DNA from: Acidisphaera sp. L21
GTDB lineage: Bacteria; Pseudomonadota; Alphaproteobacteria; Acetobacterales; Acetobacteraceae
Assembly (NCBI RefSeq): GCF_009765685.1
Contig: NZ_LMUY01000145.1
Coordinates: 64,519-128,518, forward strand
Direction: 5' to 3'
DNA: 64,000 bases
Under the pieces are notes generated by a model. It did no database searches. It saw nothing but the letters and a program-made list of their open reading frames with translations, and was not told where the DNA came from. The position numbers were made by a program, and so were the translations under genes. Of the stretch, positions 9,462-19,405 are shown one piece after another. How positions within the stretch are numbered: position 1 is the first letter of the stretch; each line of letters opens with the position of its first letter.

Positions 9462-9762
9462 GATGTGGCTTTTAGCTCGGCCAGAGAGCTTCCGCAAAGG
9501 ATGGGAAACGGGAATCACTCGGGTACCACTCGACATTCGTGTTTCGAACCCGTCAAAATCACGGTGCAGTGGTACTAGGCACGTTCGACCAACGACTAAA
9601 ATTCATCTAGGGTTTGCTCAAAGAGCTAATCCAATAGCTGGAGAGGACCACCGCTTGAGAGGGCCGGGAGCGGAGAAGGGGCATTTGTGCTGCCTCGAGA
9701 ACTGGGTGTCGAGGGCCTGCTCAGGGTCGTCGGCCGGGCAGAAAGGTTCGAGAAACGTGGAA
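9462..9762. other. divergent intergenic region
   Basis: 301 bp between the P-loop gene and the DUF3142 gene. The open reading upstream of both starts is not protein-like. Promoters for both are expected here, but no clear boxes or repeats are seen. Confidence 0.4.
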
Positions 9763-10542
9763 ATGATAGTCATGGATGTCCGGCATCGTATCCAGCTGGC
9801 GGTTGCCACAGCAGACTGGGTGTTGCGGGGAATTGGCCTGGCGAGCACTTTGCTGCTCGTCGGGGCCTCCGCTGTGCCGCACCACCCACCCGTGCTTTGG
9901 GCGTGGGAGCGGACAGAGGTCCTAAACACCATGCCGCTCTCCTTCGACGTGGCGGCCGTCGTCGGATTCATCCGCCTTGAGGGCGGGACGGTAACGGTAG
10001 CCCGCGGACGTCGATTTCCCCTGATGCTGCGTGAAGGCGCCCATCAACCGACAGGCGTCGTGCACATCGAAATAGACCAGACGCGGCCGCTGCTGTGGAC
10101 GGAGGGTTTGCGGGCGGAGGTAGTCGGCGCGGTCCTGGCATTTATGCGACCTTATGCGGCTGTGCAGGTGGATATGGAGGTACGGGACAGCCAGCGCGTT
10201 GCGCTGCTGGACGTGCTGCGCGGGGTGCGTGCGGGTCGCCCGCCTGGGACCACGCTTTCCATGACCGCGCTGGCCTCATGGTGTGATACGGAGCACTGGC
10301 TGGCTGCGGCGCCGGTGGACGAGATCGTGCCCATGCTGTTCCGCATGGGACCCAGTGGCGCCCGTCTCCAGGACAAGCTGGCTCGCGGCGGCGACTTCGG
10401 TGAGCCATGGTGCCGTCAGGCCTTGGGCATTTCCACCGATACGCCTGTGGCCATCCCACAGGGCCGCCGCGTCTATGTGTTCAACCCGCACCCGTGGGAC
10501 GCGGGTGCAGTGGCGGCGCTTGAGCAGAGGGGTTTTCGATGA
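9763..10542 (+). CDS. DUF3142 domain protein
   Basis: 259 residues. After a short charged start comes a hydrophobic segment, WVLRGIGLASTLLLVGASAV, probably a signal anchor or uncleaved signal peptide. The DUF3142 hallmark VLWAWERTEVLNTMPL follows directly. Further on are VDMEVRDSQRVALLDVLRGV, TALASWCDTEHWL and VDEIVPMLFRMGPSG, a pattern reminiscent of the TIM-barrel-like layout proposed for the family. The biochemical role is unknown. The gene overlaps the next one by 4 bp (ATGA), and the two probably act together outside the cytoplasmic membrane. The start could also be the ATG at 9772. Confidence 0.78.
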   Translation: MIVMDVRHRIQLAVATADWVLRGIGLASTLLLVGASAVPHHPPVLWAWERTEVLNTMPLSFDVAAVVGFIRLEGGTVTVARGRRFPLMLREGAHQPTGVVHIEIDQTRPLLWTEGLRAEVVGAVLAFMRPYAAVQVDMEVRDSQRVALLDVLRGVRAGRPPGTTLSMTALASWCDTEHWLAAAPVDEIVPMLFRMGPSGARLQDKLARGGDFGEPWCRQALGISTDTPVAIPQGRRVYVFNPHPWDAGAVAALEQRGFR

Positions 10543-12926
10543 AGCGTTCCTTCCTTCGAGGCAGCTTGGCGGTTCTCGCCGCGGCGGCGGCTTTCGCGCC
10601 AGCTGCCGCCTCCACCGACGGCTCGCCTGCGAACTGGGCGTTGAGTGAGTTTGGCGGCGCCCCCGCCCAGCGGCAGATGCTCTATAGCGGCACGCCTGGC
10701 GTATTGATGGGCACGTCGCCTGCCAGTCTTCTACTCGTCGGGTGGAGGCGGCTGCACGGGCAAACCGTTTCGACAGCCGCGGGCGAAGCTTTGGCGGTGC
10801 CGTGCTGCGGGGACAACAGTGCGGCTGATCCGACAGCACCATGGCTGGAGACGCGCAAAACTGTAACCGGCGCCATGACGTTGAACGGCCCGCTCGCCAC
10901 CGACCGCCCGGGGCCGGACTACACCAGCGTCCCAAACTGCATGGCCGACGCTTTTCTCAACGCCACCCGCACTTTGCAGGCCCGCATTGGCAGCTACGGC
11001 GTGGACTCCCCGGACGTGCGGTCATGGCTTGCGGGTCAGGATGCCGTGTTCGCCGCCTGCGCCGCACCGGCGTCGCGCCTGCCTGGGTTGCCCGACACAG
11101 CGCCTGCCTGGCTGCGGGCCGACCATCAGTATCAGTCGGCGGCTCTGGAATTCTACAACGGCGCCTACCCGGCGGCAGCCGAAGCATTCGCAGCCATCGC
11201 AGCGGATACAACATCCCCGTGGCATGATATCGCGCCCTACCTGCGAGTGCGCGCACTGTTGCGGCAGGCACTGACAACCCACGTGCCCGCTGACTTCGCA
11301 ACGGCACGCGAGGCGGCGCGGGACGTGCCCCCAGCGGCCAAGCTGGCGGACATGGCTCAATTGCATGGCGATCCAAATGCGGCCGCTACACGGCTGGCGA
11401 CTGCGCTGGAGGCACCCGAGCTCTCGGCACAAGCGGCTCCCGACTTCAAGGATTTGCAATTTTTGGGAGGGAGCGCAACGAAGCCGGAGTTGTTGGATTG
11501 GATTGTCACCTTCAAGACCGGCGCGGCCGCACCCCCTGTTCCGCCACCTGACAGTCCCACAAAGCTGGATGCGGCCAAGGCTGCTGAGGACCGTCGTGTC
11601 GCGGCCCTGGCCCACGCGCAGGATCGCTACAGTGCGACGCACGACAAAGCCTGGCTGCTGGCTGCGCTTGCGCTGATGCAACCAGACGAGACATCCGGCA
11701 CCATCTTGTTGGCCGATGCCGCGGCCCTGGAACCCCACGATCCGGCGTTTTTGACCGCGCTGTTCCACCGGGTGCGTCTATTGAACGGCACCGCCGACCT
11801 GTCAACTCTGCGCCCCCTGGTGGATGCGGTTCTGGCCCGGACGGACCTGACCACGACGACACGCAACCTGTTCCTGGCGGAACGGCTGCAACTCGCCACC
11901 GGCCTGCCGGAAGTGGCCGCGTTTCTAATGCGGCAACGACAGTGCCAAGACGGCGACGGCTGCATCGGGAACGCCTGGGGGTTTTCGGGGATCGGCCAGG
12001 GGCTTTTCGGGAGTGACGGGAGGGGGCTCGGGGATGATGGGCGCTACCTGATCGACCGCATGGCGCTGTCCACCCGGATGGCGCTGAGCGGGCAGACTTC
12101 TCTACCGGCGCCTATCCGCATGGACATTGCCCTGACGAGTTTTGCCCGCGCGGTGCTGCTGCATGATGATACGGCTGCAGACGCGCTTGCAGGATCGCTG
12201 CAAACGTTGTTGCCGGTCATGAGGGCTGAATTCGGCGCAGTGCCGAAGGCACGGCCTGGACCTGACAAGCTGTATGCCGAATATCTCTTGTTCGCAAAGA
12301 TACCCGGCTTGCGAGCTGACCTGCTGGATTACACTCGCCCAGAGGGCAACATCACCGACTTCCAGGGCAGCTGGCCGAACTGGGTCGTCCTGGCCAGGCC
12401 AGATCCGGAAGCAATCCCGCCGGGATCTGCGCGTTACGACAATGCCTATTACCAGATACTCGACGTGCCAGCCGGTACAGATCTGGGAAACGGACACCGC
12501 CGCATCCCGGACATCGTCTGCGATGGCATGTGCGGTGCAGGCGGCTTCGTGCCGCGTATGCCAGGGTTCTTGACGGACACGGCGGGAAAGGCACTGGTAG
12601 AACGGCGCTTCCTGCCACCGCCGGGCAAGTATGGCGACGCGGGCACCATGCCCCTCGACCGGGCGGAGGCGTTCCCAAGCGTAGCAACCGCCCCGGTGAA
12701 GGCGCAGGCGGCTCCGCCTGGCGCCACCTACATCTGGGAGTTCATTCTCGACTACGTCACCAAGCACCCACAAGACCCACGTGCTCCGGAGGCGCTGCAC
12801 TGGCTGATCCACATCGGTCATTATGGGCAGAGCCACGATCATTCCGGACGGCGGGCTTTCATGCTGCTTCATAGTCGTTATTCGAACAGTACCTGGGCGA
12901 AGCAGAACCCGTTCTACTATGATTGA
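10539..12926 (+). CDS. large exported helical-repeat protein paired with DUF3142
   Basis: 795 residues. It starts with a clear Sec signal peptide, MKRSFLRGSLAVLAAAAAFA followed by PAAAS. The body is alanine-rich and helical, with TPR-like pieces (YNGAYPAAAEAFAAIA; APYLRVRALLRQAL) and a cysteine-containing segment (QRQCQDGDGCIGNAWGFSG) that may form disulfides in the periplasm. The C-terminus WLIHIGHYGQSHDHSGRRAF contains a histidine cluster, and the protein ends NPFYYD. No named family is recognised. The 4-bp overlap with the DUF3142 gene implies coupled translation, so the two may form one periplasmic or surface complex. Confidence 0.7.
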   Translation: MKRSFLRGSLAVLAAAAAFAPAAASTDGSPANWALSEFGGAPAQRQMLYSGTPGVLMGTSPASLLLVGWRRLHGQTVSTAAGEALAVPCCGDNSAADPTAPWLETRKTVTGAMTLNGPLATDRPGPDYTSVPNCMADAFLNATRTLQARIGSYGVDSPDVRSWLAGQDAVFAACAAPASRLPGLPDTAPAWLRADHQYQSAALEFYNGAYPAAAEAFAAIAADTTSPWHDIAPYLRVRALLRQALTTHVPADFATAREAARDVPPAAKLADMAQLHGDPNAAATRLATALEAPELSAQAAPDFKDLQFLGGSATKPELLDWIVTFKTGAAAPPVPPPDSPTKLDAAKAAEDRRVAALAHAQDRYSATHDKAWLLAALALMQPDETSGTILLADAAALEPHDPAFLTALFHRVRLLNGTADLSTLRPLVDAVLARTDLTTTTRNLFLAERLQLATGLPEVAAFLMRQRQCQDGDGCIGNAWGFSGIGQGLFGSDGRGLGDDGRYLIDRMALSTRMALSGQTSLPAPIRMDIALTSFARAVLLHDDTAADALAGSLQTLLPVMRAEFGAVPKARPGPDKLYAEYLLFAKIPGLRADLLDYTRPEGNITDFQGSWPNWVVLARPDPEAIPPGSARYDNAYYQILDVPAGTDLGNGHRRIPDIVCDGMCGAGGFVPRMPGFLTDTAGKALVERRFLPPPGKYGDAGTMPLDRAEAFPSVATAPVKAQAAPPGATYIWEFILDYVTKHPQDPRAPEALHWLIHIGHYGQSHDHSGRRAFMLLHSRYSNSTWAKQNPFYYD

Positions 12927-13254
12927 GTCCAATGCAGAGGGCGAGATGGCGGACGCGCGCCTGCAAAGCACCTTATAAGCAAAATTCTGAAGAGGGATGA
13001 AGGCCGATAATCACGGGGCTGTATCTATCTTCCCGTGCACTTTCCAACAGGCACCGATCTTTGGCCGTAAACTGTCTGCCCAGCCGGAGCCCCTTGCTGG
13101 TATTGTGCCAAGCAGGTTTGTGCCGCCGTCAGACGAGTAAATGTGCGTCTCGTATATAAGCAAGTCTTTGGCTGGAACTCTCAGTCGAACCTGGCGTTTC
13201 GCGCAATTCCCCCCACCCTCATCAACCTCAAACCTCCAGAATGGGACAAAACCA
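12927..13254. other. leader region of the first aldehyde oxidoreductase operon
   Basis: 328 bp between convergent-free plus-strand genes. It should hold the promoter of the 13255-17092 operon. A reading frame runs through it (in frame with the oxidoreductase gene from 13141), but its predicted residues have no family match. No operator repeat is evident. Confidence 0.4.
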
Positions 13255-13791
13255 ATGCAAGACGTAATCCTGGGCACCTCTGTCGAGCTGCCACAGGCCG
13301 TGATGCAGTCAGTCTCGCTGAACCTCACCGTCAATGGACAGCAGCGTGAATTCGTCGTTGAACCATGGACCACGCTGCTGGACCTGCTGCGCCATGAGAT
13401 GGATCTGACCGGCACCAAGAAGGGCTGCGACCATGGCCAATGCGGCGCCTGCACCGTGCTCATCGACGGCCGTCGGATGAATTCCTGCCTGGCACTAGCC
13501 GTGATGCAGGATGGCAAGACCGTCACCACCGTTGAGGGCCTGGCAGCACCTGATGGCACCCTATCCCCAATCCAGGCTGCCTTTATCGAGCATGACGCTT
13601 TCCAATGCGGCTATTGTACGCCCGGCCAGCTCTGTTCGGCCACCGCCCTGCTCCAGGAGGGCCATGCCCATACGCCAGAGGAAATCCGCGAACTTATGAG
13701 CGGTAATCTCTGCCGGTGCGGAGCCTACCCCAACATCGTGGACGCCATCACCCAGGTCCTGGCCCAGGCCGCTACCCCGGAAGTAGCATAA
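13255..13791 (+). CDS. aldehyde oxidoreductase, [2Fe-2S] subunit (PaoA-like, no export signal)
   Basis: 178 residues of the small iron-sulfur subunit of xanthine-dehydrogenase-family molybdoenzymes. The plant-type ferredoxin cluster is in [21 protein letters not shown] and the second [2Fe-2S] helical domain in CGYCTPGQ plus GNLCRCGAYPNI. It passes electrons from the molybdenum site toward the FAD subunit. Unlike the homologue at 46974-47606 it has no twin-arginine signal; the sequence before the ferredoxin domain is only a short tail (MQDVILGTSVELPQAV), so the complex is probably cytoplasmic. The start at 13255 is preferred over the upstream in-frame ATG at 13141. It is the first gene of a three-gene operon. 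Confidence 0.9.
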   Translation: MQDVILGTSVELPQAVMQSVSLNLTVNGQQREFVVEPWTTLLDLLRHEMDLTGTKKGCDHGQCGACTVLIDGRRMNSCLALAVMQDGKTVTTVEGLAAPDGTLSPIQAAFIEHDAFQCGYCTPGQLCSATALLQEGHAHTPEEIRELMSGNLCRCGAYPNIVDAITQVLAQAATPEVA

Positions 13792-14804
13792 TGAACCGCT
13801 TCTCCTATGCCCGGCCGGACACGTTGACCGCTGCCATCCAGGCCCTGGCCCATCCCGGAGCCCGCGCCATCGCAGGTGGCACCAACCTCATCGATCTGAT
13901 GAAATACAGTGTCGAAGTCCCATCCCAGCTAGTCGACATCACCCACCTGCCTTTCGCCAAGATCGAACTCTTGCCGGATGGCGGCCTACGCGTTGGCGCC
14001 CTGGTCAAGAATACTGATGCTGCGTACGACGCCCGCATCGGCGAAAGTTATCCTTTGCTGGCCGATGCCATCCTGTCCGGCGCTTCACCCCAGCTGCGCA
14101 ATGCGGCTACCACCGGCGGCAACCTGCTTCAGCGAACCCGGTGCTACTACTTCTACGACACTGCCACGCCTTGCAACAAACGCCAGCCTGGCTCCGGCTG
14201 CTCTGCCATCGGTGGCACCAACCGGGTCCACGCCATTCTTGGAACGAGCGCGGACTGCATCGCCACGCATCCCTCCGACATGTGCGTGGCCCTGGCCGCC
14301 CTGGAGGCGGTGGTCCAGGTGTCCGGCCCAGAGGGGGATCGTTCCATCCTGTTCTCTGACTTCCACCGCCTGCCCGGCGCGGAACCGGACAAGGACACGT
14401 CGCTCCAGCCCGGCGAAATCATCACCTCGGTCGACCTGCCCGCGCAGCACTTCTCCAGCAACTACACCTACCTCAAGCTACGTGACCGTGCCTCTTATGC
14501 ATTCGCCCTTGTCTCGATCGCAGTGGCCCTGGAGATGGAAGGCGCCACCATCAAGGCAGCCCGCATTGCGCTGGGTGGCGTAGCCCACAAGCCGTGGCGC
14601 GTGCCTGCCGCAGAAGAGGCGCTGGCCGGACAGACGCCCGGGTCTGAGGTGTTCGGCAAGGCGGCTGACCTGATGCTCGCGGGCGCCCAGGGCCAGCCCG
14701 GCAACCGCTTCAAGATTGCGCTGGCCCGTAAGGCCATCGTCCGGGCCCTGAAGCAGGCAGCCAATGGCACGCCACAACACGCCACCGACAAGCAGATCCA
14801 GTAG
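13791..14804 (+). CDS. aldehyde oxidoreductase, FAD subunit (PaoB-like)
   Basis: 337 residues of the CO-dehydrogenase/xanthine-dehydrogenase FAD-binding family. IAGGTNLIDLMKYSVEVP and [12 protein letters not shown] bind FAD. The insertion with cysteines in RCYYFYDTATPCNKRQ and GSGCSAIGG is the extra [4Fe-4S]-binding loop known in PaoB of E. coli periplasmic aldehyde oxidoreductase, so the same cofactor is expected here. The ATG shares one base with the previous stop (TAATG). It is closely related to the 46027-46977 protein, especially around GSGCSAIGG and [12 protein letters not shown]. Confidence 0.92.
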   Translation: MNRFSYARPDTLTAAIQALAHPGARAIAGGTNLIDLMKYSVEVPSQLVDITHLPFAKIELLPDGGLRVGALVKNTDAAYDARIGESYPLLADAILSGASPQLRNAATTGGNLLQRTRCYYFYDTATPCNKRQPGSGCSAIGGTNRVHAILGTSADCIATHPSDMCVALAALEAVVQVSGPEGDRSILFSDFHRLPGAEPDKDTSLQPGEIITSVDLPAQHFSSNYTYLKLRDRASYAFALVSIAVALEMEGATIKAARIALGGVAHKPWRVPAAEEALAGQTPGSEVFGKAADLMLAGAQGQPGNRFKIALARKAIVRALKQAANGTPQHATDKQIQ

Positions 14805-14848
14805 CCGCCACATCCGCAGCTCACATCTTCCAGACAGGAAAGCCCATC

Positions 14849-17092
14849 ATGTCAGCGTCTGCCACGACAGGACTTCACACCGGCCAGCCCCGCAGCCGAG
14901 TCGACGGACATGCGAAAGTCACCGGAGCCGCCAAATACGCTGCTGAGTTCACGGCATCGGGCTTGCTCCATGGCGTCGTCGTCTCCAGCCCCATCGCCAA
15001 GGGACGCATCACCAAGCTCGACATCACTGCCGCCATGGCCGTGCCCGGCGTTGTGGAAGTCTTTACCCATCAGAACCGCATGCGCACCGCTTGGCGCAAC
15101 GCGAAGTTCCAGGACGAGGTCGCTCCGCCCGGCGCCCCGTTCCGTGCACTCTACGACGACAAGATTGTCTACAGCGGCCAGCCCATCGCCCTGGTTGTCG
15201 CTGAGACGTTTGAGCTGGCGCGGTACGTCGCCACTCTGGTGCATGCGGAATACGACATCGAGGCACCTAGCACCGACCTGCGGGCAGTGCGCGGCAGCGC
15301 CTATGTGCCCTCAAAAAAGCGTTCGGGAATCAACCCGCCGCCGAAACCGCGCGGCGATGCGCCTGGTGTACTGGCCGACAGCCAGATCCGGGTGGATGCC
15401 GAGTATTACCAACCTGCTGAATACCACAACCCGATGGAACCGCATGCGTCCACCGTCATCTGGGAGGGCGGCGGCAAGATCACGGTCCACGACAAGACCC
15501 AAGGTGTCGGCAATACCCAGGCCTACATCACCAACGTCTTTGGCCTCAAGAAGGACGACGTCCACGTGGTGGCACCCTACATGGGCGGCGGCTTCGGCAG
15601 CGGACTGCGACCGCAATACCAGCTTTACCTGACAGTGCTGGCCACCCTGCAGCTCGAGCGTTCCGTGCGCGTCGTGCTCACCCGTGACCAGATGTTTACC
15701 TTCGGCCACCGGCCGGAGACCATCCAGACGGTCAGCTTTAGCGCCCGCCAGGATGGCACGGTCACGGCCATCCGGCACGAAGCCATCGCGGAAACGTCGA
15801 CCTTCGAAGATTACCAGGAAGTCGTGGTTAACTGGACGGGTCTCACGACCTCCTGCGAGAACGTCGAGCTCGACTACAAGCTGGTACAGCTCGACCGCTA
15901 CACCCCGGCCGACATGCGGGCGCCGGGTGCACCGACAGGCCAGTTCGCCTTTGAGAGTGCGCTGGACGAGATGAGCTACAAGCTTGGCATCGATCCCATC
16001 GAGCTGCGCCTGCGCAACTATGCGGAGACCGATGAGAACCAGGGCCTGCCGCACACCAGCAAAGCGTTGCGGGATGCCTACAGGCTGGGAGCGGAGAAGT
16101 TCGGCTGGGCCGGGCGCAATCCGCAGCCGCGCTCAACTTGCGAAGGACATGAGCTGGTTGGCTGGGGCACGGCGACCGGAGCCTGGGATGCGCAGATGCA
16201 GAAAACCTCGGCCTCGGCCACGCTGACGCCGGACGGCAAGCTCACGGTGGCCACGGCCAGCGCGGACATCGGCACGGGCACCTATACCATCCTCACGCAG
16301 CTGGCGGCCGATGCCCTGGGGCTGTCCATGGAGGCAGTCACCACCAAGCTCGGCGACACTGACCTGCCTTTCTCGCCGCTGGAAGGCGGGTCGTGGACCG
16401 CGGCCTCGGCCGGATCAGCCGTCCAGGCCGCCTGCTGCAAGGTCCGGTCCGCCCTGCTGGGGTTTGCCCAAGAGATGCCGAGCTCGCCTTTCAAGGACGT
16501 CACCCTGGACCAGGTCGACTTCAAGGAAGGCCGGTTGGTGCTGCGGAACAATCCTGGCATCGGCGTGGCCTATGGCGACATCATGCAGGCTAGCGGCTTG
16601 GAGCAGATCCACATGGAAGAGAGCGCGGCTAGGGACCCGGCGGTCCAGAAGACCCATGCGAGCTACACGCACTCCGCGGTTTTCGCCGAGGTGCGGGTGG
16701 ACGAGGAGCTTGGCACGGTGCGAGTGACCCGGATTGTAAATGCCATCTGTGCTGGGCGCATCCTCAATCCCAAGACGGCCCGTAGCCAGATCATCGGCGG
16801 CGTCGTGTTTGGCATTGGCATGGCTTTGCATGAGGAGGCACTGGACGATTCAAAGATTGGCAGGTTCATGAACCACAACTTCGCCGAATACCATATTCCG
16901 GTGAACGCAGACATCCAGGACATCGAGGTCATCTTCGTGGATGAGCCGGACGATATGACCAGTCCAATCGGCGTTAAAGGCCTGGGAGAAATTGGGATTT
17001 GCGGGACCGCCGCGGCCATCGCAAATGCCGTCTACCACGCCACTGGAAGGCGTGTCCGCGACCTTCCGATTACTATTGACAAGCTTCTCTAG
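14849..17092 (+). CDS. aldehyde oxidoreductase, molybdopterin subunit (PaoC-like)
   Basis: 747 residues, full length for the large molybdenum subunit that oxidises aldehydes to carboxylic acids. The N-terminal aldehyde-oxidase hammerhead domain begins RVDGHAKVTGAAKYAAEF. Cofactor-binding glycine-rich segments are PYMGGGFGSGLRPQ and ADIGTGTYTILTQLAADALG, and the invariant catalytic glutamate is in GVKGLGEIGICGTAAAIANA near the C-terminus. No signal peptide is present. It lies 44 bp after the FAD gene and ends the operon. The substrate cannot be told from sequence; the enzyme will need the bespoke cytosine-dinucleotide cofactor and a maturation chaperone, which are not in the window. Confidence 0.93.
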   Translation: MSASATTGLHTGQPRSRVDGHAKVTGAAKYAAEFTASGLLHGVVVSSPIAKGRITKLDITAAMAVPGVVEVFTHQNRMRTAWRNAKFQDEVAPPGAPFRALYDDKIVYSGQPIALVVAETFELARYVATLVHAEYDIEAPSTDLRAVRGSAYVPSKKRSGINPPPKPRGDAPGVLADSQIRVDAEYYQPAEYHNPMEPHASTVIWEGGGKITVHDKTQGVGNTQAYITNVFGLKKDDVHVVAPYMGGGFGSGLRPQYQLYLTVLATLQLERSVRVVLTRDQMFTFGHRPETIQTVSFSARQDGTVTAIRHEAIAETSTFEDYQEVVVNWTGLTTSCENVELDYKLVQLDRYTPADMRAPGAPTGQFAFESALDEMSYKLGIDPIELRLRNYAETDENQGLPHTSKALRDAYRLGAEKFGWAGRNPQPRSTCEGHELVGWGTATGAWDAQMQKTSASATLTPDGKLTVATASADIGTGTYTILTQLAADALGLSMEAVTTKLGDTDLPFSPLEGGSWTAASAGSAVQAACCKVRSALLGFAQEMPSSPFKDVTLDQVDFKEGRLVLRNNPGIGVAYGDIMQASGLEQIHMEESAARDPAVQKTHASYTHSAVFAEVRVDEELGTVRVTRIVNAICAGRILNPKTARSQIIGGVVFGIGMALHEEALDDSKIGRFMNHNFAEYHIPVNADIQDIEVIFVDEPDDMTSPIGVKGLGEIGICGTAAAIANAVYHATGRRVRDLPITIDKLL

Positions 17093-17105
17093 TCGGATTG
17101 CGAGC

Positions 17106-17146
17106 CTGTCCAGACACTCGGAAGAAGAATTCCGATGCCTGGACAG
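17106..17146 (+). terminator. hairpin after the first aldehyde oxidoreductase operon
   Basis: CTGTCCAG (17106-17113) pairs perfectly with CTGGACAG (17139-17146), and an inner CGGAA (17119-17123) pairs with TTCCG (17130-17134). It begins 14 bp after the stop of the molybdenum subunit. No T-run follows, so it may act with Rho or protect the 3' end. Confidence 0.5.
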
Positions 17147-18427
17147 ACCAGGCTGGAGAAGTGGCAGCCAGGCAGGTTCTCTCACGGACTGTTTTCGTTT
17201 AGGAGAATACGGCTACCGACCTGTCGGACGCGACCCGTGCCGAAGCTGACCAGACTATTCTTCTCGCCGACAACCATCAGGGATGGGCATGCCGATATTC
17301 GGAGGCTGTGCAGCCGTAGATGTTGGGAGGACCGCGTATAGTCCTAAAAACAGCAGAAAGTTCCGTCCCGATCTTTGCTAGCCAGTCCTTGAACAAGTCA
17401 CCTTTTTCACTCCAGTGACAGAGCTGAATTTCCTCGCGGCTTATGTCCTATCAATTGACGTAATGGCCGCCGCATTCCTGCCTTGGCAACGCTCAACCAA
17501 GCTGCTCTTGCTGCCTCAAGCCAAAACAAAGTCTCGCCTCAGTTTGGGCGGGGAGACCGCCAGCTTCCATGCTGATACTCGGGTTTGATTTCTCGTAAGC
17601 TTCGCAGGTTAGATGTCTTCCTCGATGAAAGACCCGGGCATTCATGGTCAACAGCTACGTTGTGCACTATCCGGCTATCGTCGACGTTCAAAAGCGATCG
17701 AGCCAGATAGCTGCAGAAAACACGCGCAAGCAAGCCGCCGGAGCGCCAGCCTCGCAGGTTGCAAAACCTGTGCTATAGGACTTCAGCGCCACACAGGGAA
17801 TGTGCTCCTGGTGCTGCATATGGAGCTCAGGAGTAATCCTGGGCTCCGTTGATCCTAGCGCGTCCCAGCGGCGTGTCTCACACTGCAGCAGAGTGCTTTG
17901 GTCCTAGGACGCATGCTCCTGCCCGGCAGGTCGACACGACTGCCTGTGACCTAGAGGCGACTCACATTCCGGGGGTCCATCCAGCCGCACTGCATGGTAG
18001 TCGTTGCGACCATCGACGGTCTTGTCGTGCAGCGCGTTGACGGCTACAGCGGCCCCAGCGGAACGGACGCCGCGCCAAGCCAGCCACACGCGTCAACGGT
18101 GTCAGCTGCCTGGCTTGCCATACGGACCATTGAACCGGCGGCGGCACAGTGCGGCGATCTCGCCCTACGATTCCTATAAGAGACGCCTGGCGTCCACAGG
18201 CTCCAATTCGCGAGCATGAGCAAATCCCTCCTAGCAAGCAGGCCACCGCCTTCCTGCATGCGGCCGCCTTCCTTCAACCTGCCGAGGTCCAAAACGGCAA
18301 AGCCGAGCGTCTCTATGAGTGCGGACCACGAGACCAAGGAGCAATTCTTCATCCTGGCCGACGGCAGCGGAACGCGGTGGCTGGCGAGCAATCCTTCCAT
18401 TCGAAACCTATAGAAGAGACACCGCGA
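17147..18427. other. 1.28-kb region without a supported gene
   Basis: Only short overlapping frames exist on either strand. None has recognisable family features or a convincing start. With the broken gene immediately to the right, this reads as decaying accessory DNA. Confidence 0.45.
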
Positions 18428-18898
18428 TCAACTTAGCAGTGCCGAACCGGCACTTCTCAAGGCGATGCCGACGCATGCGCCCGCGATAGCCGGGAGGCAG
18501 TTCCTGCCAAGTTGAATGCCCGGCGAGATTAGAATTGCAAGTCCGGGCACGTCGAGCGGGTGCAGCAGGAAGCCCACACTACTATTCATGGAAGCAGCAG
18601 AGACGTGACCCTGCTTTGCCATTTCGCTCAGGAACCCGACCAGGGCGGTGCTTCCTGCCAGATACTTGGTGAGCGTTGGCAGGATAAGCATGTGGTTGAT
18701 ACTAATTCGATCAAGCGACGGCGTCATGATCGCCACCAAGCCGTCCACCGCGCCCAGTTACTGAAGCCCGAAGATGACTATCAGCGACAGCAGCATTAGC
18801 GGGATAATGTTGATTACGATTTGGATAGCCTCGGCACCGCTTAGGTTGATGATTTTCAGGATGGACGGCTCCGATTCGGAGTGTATGGACCTAGAGAT
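18428..18898 (-). pseudogene. nucleoside-recognition-domain (SpmB-like) membrane protein, broken by an in-frame stop
   Basis: One minus-strand frame of 157 codons between 18898 and 18428 is readable as a membrane protein except for a TAA at 18758-18760. Upstream of that stop it reads EPSILKIINLSGAEAIQIV and IINIIPLMLLSLIVIFGLQ; downstream it continues LGAVDGLVAIMTPSL, LPTLTKYLAGSTALVGFL and GFLLHPLDVPGLAILISP. The LTKYLAG and LLHPLD-x-PG blocks match, from memory, nucleoside-recognition-domain / spore-maturation-like proteins. A TAC or TAT to TAA change would explain the stop. The start codon is also unclear, since the frame opens after a TGA with no ATG. A translation restart at an internal ATG is possible but would yield only the C-terminal part. 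Confidence 0.65.
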
Positions 18899-19405
18899 TC
18901 AGACCTTATCGACGGCGTCCAATCACATTTTCCTTGAGGCAGGTTCAGCATCATAAAAGAAGAAGCTATCTTACTCGTGCCGATACTACCAAGCGCTTCG
19001 GCGAGTGTATTTTTACCTACTGCCACTCCCAGCAATGACCAACTGACTTAACGGCGCCTTGAGCCTCGAACGCTCGCCCTAAAGGCTGACCGCCGCGGAG
19101 GCCAGGCTACTCTGGGATCACCGATCGGGATTCTTGCTGACCTCCGGCGCCGGGGAGATGGTGGAGGCGGCATGGAGGGACGGAGGGCTACGGCCGCGCT
19201 GGCCTCATGATGAAGACCAGCGGACGGAAAACTTTAGGCCGGACAAATGCAAAGGTTTTCTTTATCGTCAGGCCATCCGGAACGGTCGAGAATACCAAGG
19301 CTTCTCTATCGTCTCGGTGGGGCGCAACGGCTTGTCCCAGACGCGCATCGAAGCCCGATGGTCGTGCTACGAGGCTTCTGACTAGCCTGATTGTAAGGAA
19401 CTCCC
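18899..19405. other. gene-free stretch upstream of the MAPEG gene
   Basis: 507 bp. The 5' part of the broken membrane gene might lie here but could not be recognised in any frame. Two imperfect copies of a motif around TTCT-TATCGTC occur near 19257 and 19302. The promoter of the 19406 gene is expected near the right end. Confidence 0.4.
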
